Origin: Pseudomonadota bacterium
Lineage (GTDB): Bacteria > Pseudomonadota > Gammaproteobacteria > Steroidobacterales > Steroidobacteraceae
Direction of reading: 5' to 3'
NCBI GenBank assembly: GCA_025356075.1
Contig: JANXUT010000066.1
Coordinates: 1 to 54,395 of the forward strand
Length of the DNA: 54,395 bases
Below are positions 50,016 through 54,395 of this stretch, one piece after another. Below the pieces are notes generated by a model that saw only the letters and a program-made list of their open reading frames with translations, was not told the DNA's origin and made no database searches. How positions within the stretch are numbered: position 1 is the first letter of the stretch; every line of letters starts with the position of its first letter. Both the position numbers and the translations under genes were made by a program.

Positions 50016-51680
50016 CTAGTGTCGCGTCGGCTCGTCCGTCGTGTCAGCGGCGGCCAATGGCAGGAGCGCGAGGACGCGCGGCAGCATTGCGCCGATCAGC
50101 GCCGCCGGTGCGGCGGAAGCCGCTTCGCGCGGCGCGAGACCGGTCATCGGCTCGTACGAGGCGACGTCGCCGACAATGCCGGCGCCGACGTTGAGGAGTG
50201 ACAAGAGAGCCAGATCCGCCGCCACCGCCGCCTGGGCCAGTGCTTCGATAATCGGCGCATCGGCCTCGCCCTCAAGGTCACTCCATTCCGTGCCCGACTC
50301 CGTGCGCCCGCTCGGCCGCAGGTGCCGCTTGCCGCGGCGATAGATGCGCTCGATCGCGGTGCGGAACTCGCCGGACTGGCGCTTCAGCAGCTGGACCGCG
50401 CGGGCGCCGACGCCGCTTGCGATCGCGCCGGCGTTGGTGGGTTCACGAATCAGGATCACTCGCTCGACCCGGGTGGATCGCTGCCAGTTAAAGAGTTGCG
50501 CCAGAAGCTCGCGATCCGATGCCTCGAGGTCCGTCTGCTCCGCTGGCACCGCAAAGAGCCCGTCCCAGAGATGGGTCCCGGAATCGGCGAGGATCGACTT
50601 CGCCAGCAACGCGCCCGCGCCATGGCCGACGATGACGGCACGGCAGGACGCCCCCGCTCCGTCGCTTGCATCGATGAGGTCGAGGAAGCGCTCGAAGTCG
50701 CCGCGGAACTGGCTGGCGGAGAAGAAGAGCGGCGCTGTGTGTGCGTAGCGATACAGCCACACCTGGTAGCGATCGCGCAACGCCGCGGCGCCCGCCACCT
50801 CGTTCGCGATCTGCGCCGTCAGCGTCGGCGCGAGCCCCGCGCCGTCGATGAGGACGAGCGGTGCGCGCCCCGCGCCGCCCGGCGTGAGCGCGGAGAAGCC
50901 CTCGACCGTCCCGCGTCGCTCGATGGCGCGGATGCCATAGGAGACGGCGCTCGGCTTGCGCTCGAGCGCGAGCGTCAGGGACACGGGCGCCGTGAAATCG
51001 GCGGCGAGCGGCATCGAGACGCCGCGAAGCCCGGTCGTGGCGGAGGCTGCCGGGTCGAGGAGCTCGACGCGAACCTTGCGGACGCGTCGGTCGGCGTCGC
51101 GCTCGGTGCTCACGACAGCGGTCAACGCGCTCGCGACGGTCACGGCCGAGGGTTCCGGCGCCTTGGTGCCTGGCCGGCGCGTCCAGGTCGTGAGCGGAAT
51201 GCCAACACCGTCGCGGGCGATGCGCCGGTGCAGGCCGTAAAGGGGCTGGTCCTCGGCGAACGCGAAGCGGGATTGCGCGAGGAGTTCACCCGGCACGTCG
51301 GCCGCACCGATCGAGATATTGCGGCCCGAACTCGAGTCGACTCGCCATGCGCGGTGATGCGGGTTACGCAGCCAGTCCTTGACCAGCAATCGGGCGGCCG
51401 ACTGGTAGTGCCGGACGAGTTCGGCAAGTTCGCTGCCGGTTTCGGCGAGCATGTCGAGGTCGACGACCTCCAGCTGCTGCCGGACGAGATACGCGGAGAG
51501 GCGGTCCGATGCGACGACCACGGAGCGCATGACGCTGAGCGTAATCGAGCCGATCCGGTCGGTGCGGTGCGGCCCGGTACCCGGACGAGCCGCGGTGCGG
51601 CGTCGCTCGACGCCGGCCGGGCGCGTATGCACATCGCCGCCGAGGTGCGCCCTCGCGTGGGTTCCCTTCGAACTACTCAT
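50016..51680 (-). CDS. Alpha/beta-hydrolase-like protein with a degenerate nucleophile elbow
   Basis: 554 residues from the ATG at 51680. An N-terminal region of about 290 residues with no known domain is followed by a lipase/esterase-like core: RAPLVLIDGAGLAPTL (where active relatives have HG), LRDRYQVWLYRYAHTAPLFF, and AVIVGHGAGALLAKSIL. Active homologues have GHSxG at the last site. Here the nucleophile Ser is Gly354 (GGC, one base from AGC), and the oxyanion HG reads DG. It is therefore probably a non-catalytic relative. A helical C-terminal region of about 90 residues follows. Function unknown. Confidence 0.75.
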   Translation of the reverse strand: MSSSKGTHARAHLGGDVHTRPAGVERRRTAARPGTGPHRTDRIGSITLSVMRSVVVASDRLSAYLVRQQLEVVDLDMLAETGSELAELVRHYQSAARLLVKDWLRNPHHRAWRVDSSSGRNISIGAADVPGELLAQSRFAFAEDQPLYGLHRRIARDGVGIPLTTWTRRPGTKAPEPSAVTVASALTAVVSTERDADRRVRKVRVELLDPAASATTGLRGVSMPLAADFTAPVSLTLALERKPSAVSYGIRAIERRGTVEGFSALTPGGAGRAPLVLIDGAGLAPTLTAQIANEVAGAAALRDRYQVWLYRYAHTAPLFFSASQFRGDFERFLDLIDASDGAGASCRAVIVGHGAGALLAKSILADSGTHLWDGLFAVPAEQTDLEASDRELLAQLFNWQRSTRVERVILIREPTNAGAIASGVGARAVQLLKRQSGEFRTAIERIYRRGKRHLRPSGRTESGTEWSDLEGEADAPIIEALAQAAVAADLALLSLLNVGAGIVGDVASYEPMTGLAPREAASAAPAALIGAMLPRVLALLPLAAADTTDEPTRH

Positions 51681-52281
51681 GATGCAAGCCCTCGTCGATC
51701 GCAGCGCCACAGCCCCCCGTGCGCCACGTCCATAAATCTGACACCGGGACCTGAGCGCCGGCAACCGATTGAACAAAAGACGGCAAAAATATCGTCGCGC
51801 AGAAGCAACAATCCCGGTCGGCGCTCAATAGGGCCTCTGGAGCCACAATAACGGTCGTCCTGGCGGTCTACACGGTGCGCCAGCGAACGTTCCCTGCAGT
51901 GCGGGACGGATTGACAGCGCAAATCGCGCGAGAACCGAACCTTTTGGTCCCTCGGCGGCGGCCGGAGTCGCCTTGCGGATTCAGCGAGGCGCAAGCCTTC
52001 GCCTGCGAGAGATGTTGAGCTCACCGGTTCTCGCGGAACGAGGGCCCATTGGGTTTGTGGCTCGCCAACGATTGACGCCGACGCCCCGGTGTTGCCTACA
52101 ACCGACCCCGCGCTTCTGAGCCACGGTCCCAGGCCTCGCCGATCAACCCGACCGCCAGCAGCGGGCCCGACGCCCGTCGACGAGCTACGAAAAGTCAGCC
52201 CCTTAAACCCGTCAGTGGCCCTCGTCCGACCGACTGGTCAGCGACGCGCCTCAGCGGCGTTCTGCCCGGAGCTGACCTTGA
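51681..52281. other. Long intergenic stretch with no recognisable gene
   Basis: 601 bases between the hydrolase-like gene and the second GST. I find no frame with plausible protein content and no tRNA, hairpin with T-run or repeat that stands out. It is less GC-rich and more mixed in composition than the flanking genes, which could mean decayed sequence. Confidence 0.35.
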
Positions 52282-52947
52282 TCAGCTCGTCGGCAGGGTC
52301 GCAGCGAACACCGCCAATTGGGCGTCGAAAGCACGCCGGTAGGCGGGCCGCGCCTCGCCACGGGTGACATAGGCCGCGAGGTTCCCATACTTCTCCACTA
52401 TTCCCTGGCCGCTCAACCGGCGCAGCACAGTCACCATCAATAGATCGCCGGCGCTGAACGCACCGTCGAGCCAGTCCGCGGTGCCAAGGCGACTCGAAAG
52501 TTCAGCCAGGCGTACGCGGACGCGCTCCTCGAGCATCGGCAGGCGCTCCGCATGCCAAGGCTTGTCGCGCTCCACGAGGAAGGCGAATCCGCGCTCAATG
52601 ATCGGCGGCTCCACCGTGTTAAGCGCGGCAAACATCCATGCGATCGCGCGCGCCCGGGCATTCGCATCCTGCGGCAGCAGCCCCGCACGGCGCTCCGCGA
52701 TATGGAACACGATCGCACCCGACTCAAACAGGGCGAGATCACCTTCTTCATAGGTCGGTATTTGCCCGAAAGGATGCAGCACCCGATGCGGCGGTTCCTT
52801 CATCGCACCGAACGAAACAACACGAACCTCGTACGGTTGGCCCACTTCCTCGAGCGCCCAGCGAACCCGCATGTCACGCGCCAGTCCCCTGCCGCGATCG
52901 GGCGACCGCTCAATGGCGGTGATGGTGGGGGTCATTGGAAGGGTCAT
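52282..52947 (-). CDS. Glutathione S-transferase family protein
   Basis: 221 residues from the ATG at 52947, with GGGGGA seven bases upstream. The thioredoxin-like domain includes RDMRVRWALEEVGQPYEVRV, HPFGQIPTYEEGDLALFESG and AIVFHIAERRAGLLPQDANA. The helical domain has SRLGTADWLDGAFSAGDLLM with the structural Asp. It may conjugate or isomerise electrophiles. No neighbouring pathway is evident. Distinct in sequence from the GST at 23.2 kb. Confidence 0.92.
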   Translation of the reverse strand: MTLPMTPTITAIERSPDRGRGLARDMRVRWALEEVGQPYEVRVVSFGAMKEPPHRVLHPFGQIPTYEEGDLALFESGAIVFHIAERRAGLLPQDANARARAIAWMFAALNTVEPPIIERGFAFLVERDKPWHAERLPMLEERVRVRLAELSSRLGTADWLDGAFSAGDLLMVTVLRRLSGQGIVEKYGNLAAYVTRGEARPAYRRAFDAQLAVFAATLPTS

Positions 52948-53157
52948 GGTGATTCCCCCATGGCTGCAAGTCCCGTTCTGTGCTGGATACGCGGGGTCAC
53001 CGCTCACCTACTCGACGTTCGAGATAGGCCCAAATCGACAACTCTCAACTGCTTTTGCTTCTGGCTCCCAATGATGGTCCCAAGCGGCGGCGCCGCGCCT
53101 TCCGCATCGACAAGCGATACGCGCGGGGTTCGCGTCAGGCCGGCGCGTGAGGCGCAC

Positions 53158-54395
53158 TCAGCCGGATGCCCCGAGCCGCTGCAGCACGACCTCGAGCAGT
53201 ACCCGCGCACCGTTCAGGAGGTCGGCTGCGTCCGTGTGCTCGCGCGGGTTGTGGCTGATCCCCTCGCGGCTCGGGACGAAGATCATCGCGGCCGGGGCGA
53301 CGCGCGCAATCATCTGCGCGTCGTGGCCGGCGCCGGAGGTCATCCGCCGGTGCGTGAGCCCGAGCTTGCCGGCCGCCGCTTCGATAGCCTGCGCGAGGCC
53401 GGGGTCGAAGACTACTGGGTCGAACCTCGCGAGACGCTCGGACTCGATCCTCACTCCCTCGCGCTCGGCGAGCGTACTCAGGAATGCCGCGAGTCTGCGC
53501 TCCGCGTCGTCGAGGCGGCCGTTGTCGGGATCCCGCAGGTCGACCGTCAGGGTCGCCTTCCGCGGGATTACGTTGATGACGTCGGGCTCGAGGCTCAGGC
53601 AGCCGGTGGTCGCGAGTGTCGTTCCGCCCGAGGGAGCCGCGATTGACTCGCGCGCGAAGGCAACGATCGCCGCCGCCGCGTATCCGGCATCGTGCCGCAG
53701 CCGTAGCGGTGTCGTGCCGGCGTGGTTGGCGTTGCCGTGGATGACGATCCGCTGCCACGAGATTCCCTGCAGCGTTTCGACGACACCAATAGCGATGCGC
53801 TGCGCATGGAGGAGCGGGCCTTGCTCGATGTGCAGTTCGAGGTACTCGTGCGGGCGCAATGCCGCCGGCTCCGTCTGGCCCGCGTAGCCGATCCGCGCGA
53901 GCTCATCGCCGAGGCGCGTGCCGTCGCTCCCGATCGTCTCGAGTGCCGTTTCGAGCGCAAGGCCGCCGGCGAGCACGAGCGAACCCATCATGTCCGGTTG
54001 GTAGCGGACGCCCTCCTCGTTCGTGAACGCGGCCACCGCGATCGGCCGCGCAGGGCTTCGGCGGACGGCGCGGAACGCGCGCACGACCGCGAGTCCGGCG
54101 AGGACGCCGTAGCAGCCATCGAGGGCGCCCGAGTTGCGGACGGAATCGATGTGCGAGCCGATCATGAATGGGGCCGCGAGAGCACCGGTGTCGGACGGCA
54201 GCGTCCCGACGAGGTTGCCGATCCGGTCGATGCTGACGCTAAGATCGAGCTCTTCCATCCAGGAGCGCAGCAGGTCGCGACCGGCGCGGTCGGCGTCCGT
54301 GAGGGCAATCCGGGTCCGTCCACCGGCCGCGTCGTCGAGGCCGACGCGGCCGAGATCCTCCAGCTGCCGGAGCAGCGCGGCCTCATCGAGAGTCA
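53158..54395 (-). CDS. Zn-dependent amidase of the N-carbamoyl-L-amino-acid hydrolase/allantoate amidohydrolase family, 5' end cut
   Basis: 412 codons present and running off the right edge, so nearly the full family length; only a few N-terminal residues are missing. An internal ATG at 54258 is not the start because conserved sequence (ALTDADRAGRDLLRSWMEEL) continues upstream. M20-type metal motifs are IGSHIDSVRNSGALDGCYG, TNEEGVRYQPDMMGS and LELHIEQGPLLHAQRIAIGV. GNANHAGTTPLRLRHDAG and TSGAGHDAQMIARV with SREGISHNPREHT complete the set. It hydrolyses N-carbamoyl amino acids or ureido compounds; hydantoin or pyrimidine catabolism genes are not visible in the window. Confidence 0.93.
   Translation of the reverse strand, partial: TLDEAALLRQLEDLGRVGLDDAAGGRTRIALTDADRAGRDLLRSWMEELDLSVSIDRIGNLVGTLPSDTGALAAPFMIGSHIDSVRNSGALDGCYGVLAGLAVVRAFRAVRRSPARPIAVAAFTNEEGVRYQPDMMGSLVLAGGLALETALETIGSDGTRLGDELARIGYAGQTEPAALRPHEYLELHIEQGPLLHAQRIAIGVVETLQGISWQRIVIHGNANHAGTTPLRLRHDAGYAAAAIVAFARESIAAPSGGTTLATTGCLSLEPDVINVIPRKATLTVDLRDPDNGRLDDAERRLAAFLSTLAEREGVRIESERLARFDPVVFDPGLAQAIEAAAGKLGLTHRRMTSGAGHDAQMIARVAPAAMIFVPSREGISHNPREHTDAADLLNGARVLLEVVLQRLGASG

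Overview
This is a high-GC bacterial chromosome segment of about 54 kb. It carries no rRNA, tRNA, CRISPR array, insertion sequence or phage gene that I can see. A TonB-dependent receptor, several lipoboxes and predicted periplasmic proteins indicate a Gram-negative diderm. A textbook sigma-28 (FliA) promoter, an HDOD-GGDEF protein, a LytS/LytTR pair and the style of the TonB receptor suggest a gammaproteobacterium (Xanthomonadales, Nevskiales or Steroidobacter-like). That placement is an inference from gene content, not a phylogenetic result.

Left region (1-11.1 kb): an aerobic tryptophan-to-anthranilate catabolic cluster. KynA (tryptophan 2,3-dioxygenase), KynU (kynureninase) and an anthranilate-CoA ligase form a tightly coupled plus-strand operon. 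A LysR regulator sits divergently beside it, followed by a minus-strand operon headed by a fused 2-aminobenzoyl-CoA monooxygenase/reductase. Behind the fusion come an SDR dehydrogenase, a MarR regulator, a crotonase, an acyl-CoA dehydrogenase and a Rid-family protein, several joined by 1-4 base overlaps. The implied route is tryptophan, N-formylkynurenine, kynurenine, anthranilate, anthraniloyl-CoA, a dearomatised amino-oxo-cyclohexene acyl-CoA, then beta-oxidation-like ring breakdown. Kynurenine formamidase (KynB) and a thiolase are not in the window. The crotonase lacks both usual catalytic glutamates and the Rid protein lacks the imine-deaminase arginine, so the lower pathway may hold new chemistry.

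11.1-19 kb: a GntR-controlled minus-strand operon (GntR, TIGR04076-like protein, aldo/keto reductase, TonB receptor, MFS transporter), then a PQQ-propeller lipoprotein with an Ig-like domain. 19.5-24.8 kb: a secreted two-repeat beta protein coupled to a secreted PQQ propeller, an alpha/beta hydrolase with a divergent TetR gene sharing a 26-bp perfect palindrome, a GST, and an ArsR-SRPBCC pair with a doubled operator. 24.8-32.4 kb: M20 peptidase, CorA-like transporter, Tat-type amidohydrolase, two small envelope proteins, a nitrilase and a Rieske oxygenase.

32.7-37.7 kb: a cyclic-di-GMP block. A periplasmic propeller/Y_Y_Y/GGDEF sensor is followed by an HDOD-GGDEF gene with a FliA promoter and an in-frame TAA codon. 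38.5-45.8 kb: a TPR lipoprotein, then a LytS-type kinase, LytTR regulator, LolD/MacB-type ABC transporter and a 37-residue membrane peptide with a strong ribosome binding site. 45.8 kb to the end: 2OG-Fe(II) oxygenase, HpcH/HpaI aldolase, an unrecognised internally duplicated exported protein, an epimerase-like protein, an alpha/beta-hydrolase-like protein whose nucleophile elbow reads GHGAG, a second GST, and an N-carbamoyl-amino-acid-hydrolase-type amidase cut by the right edge.
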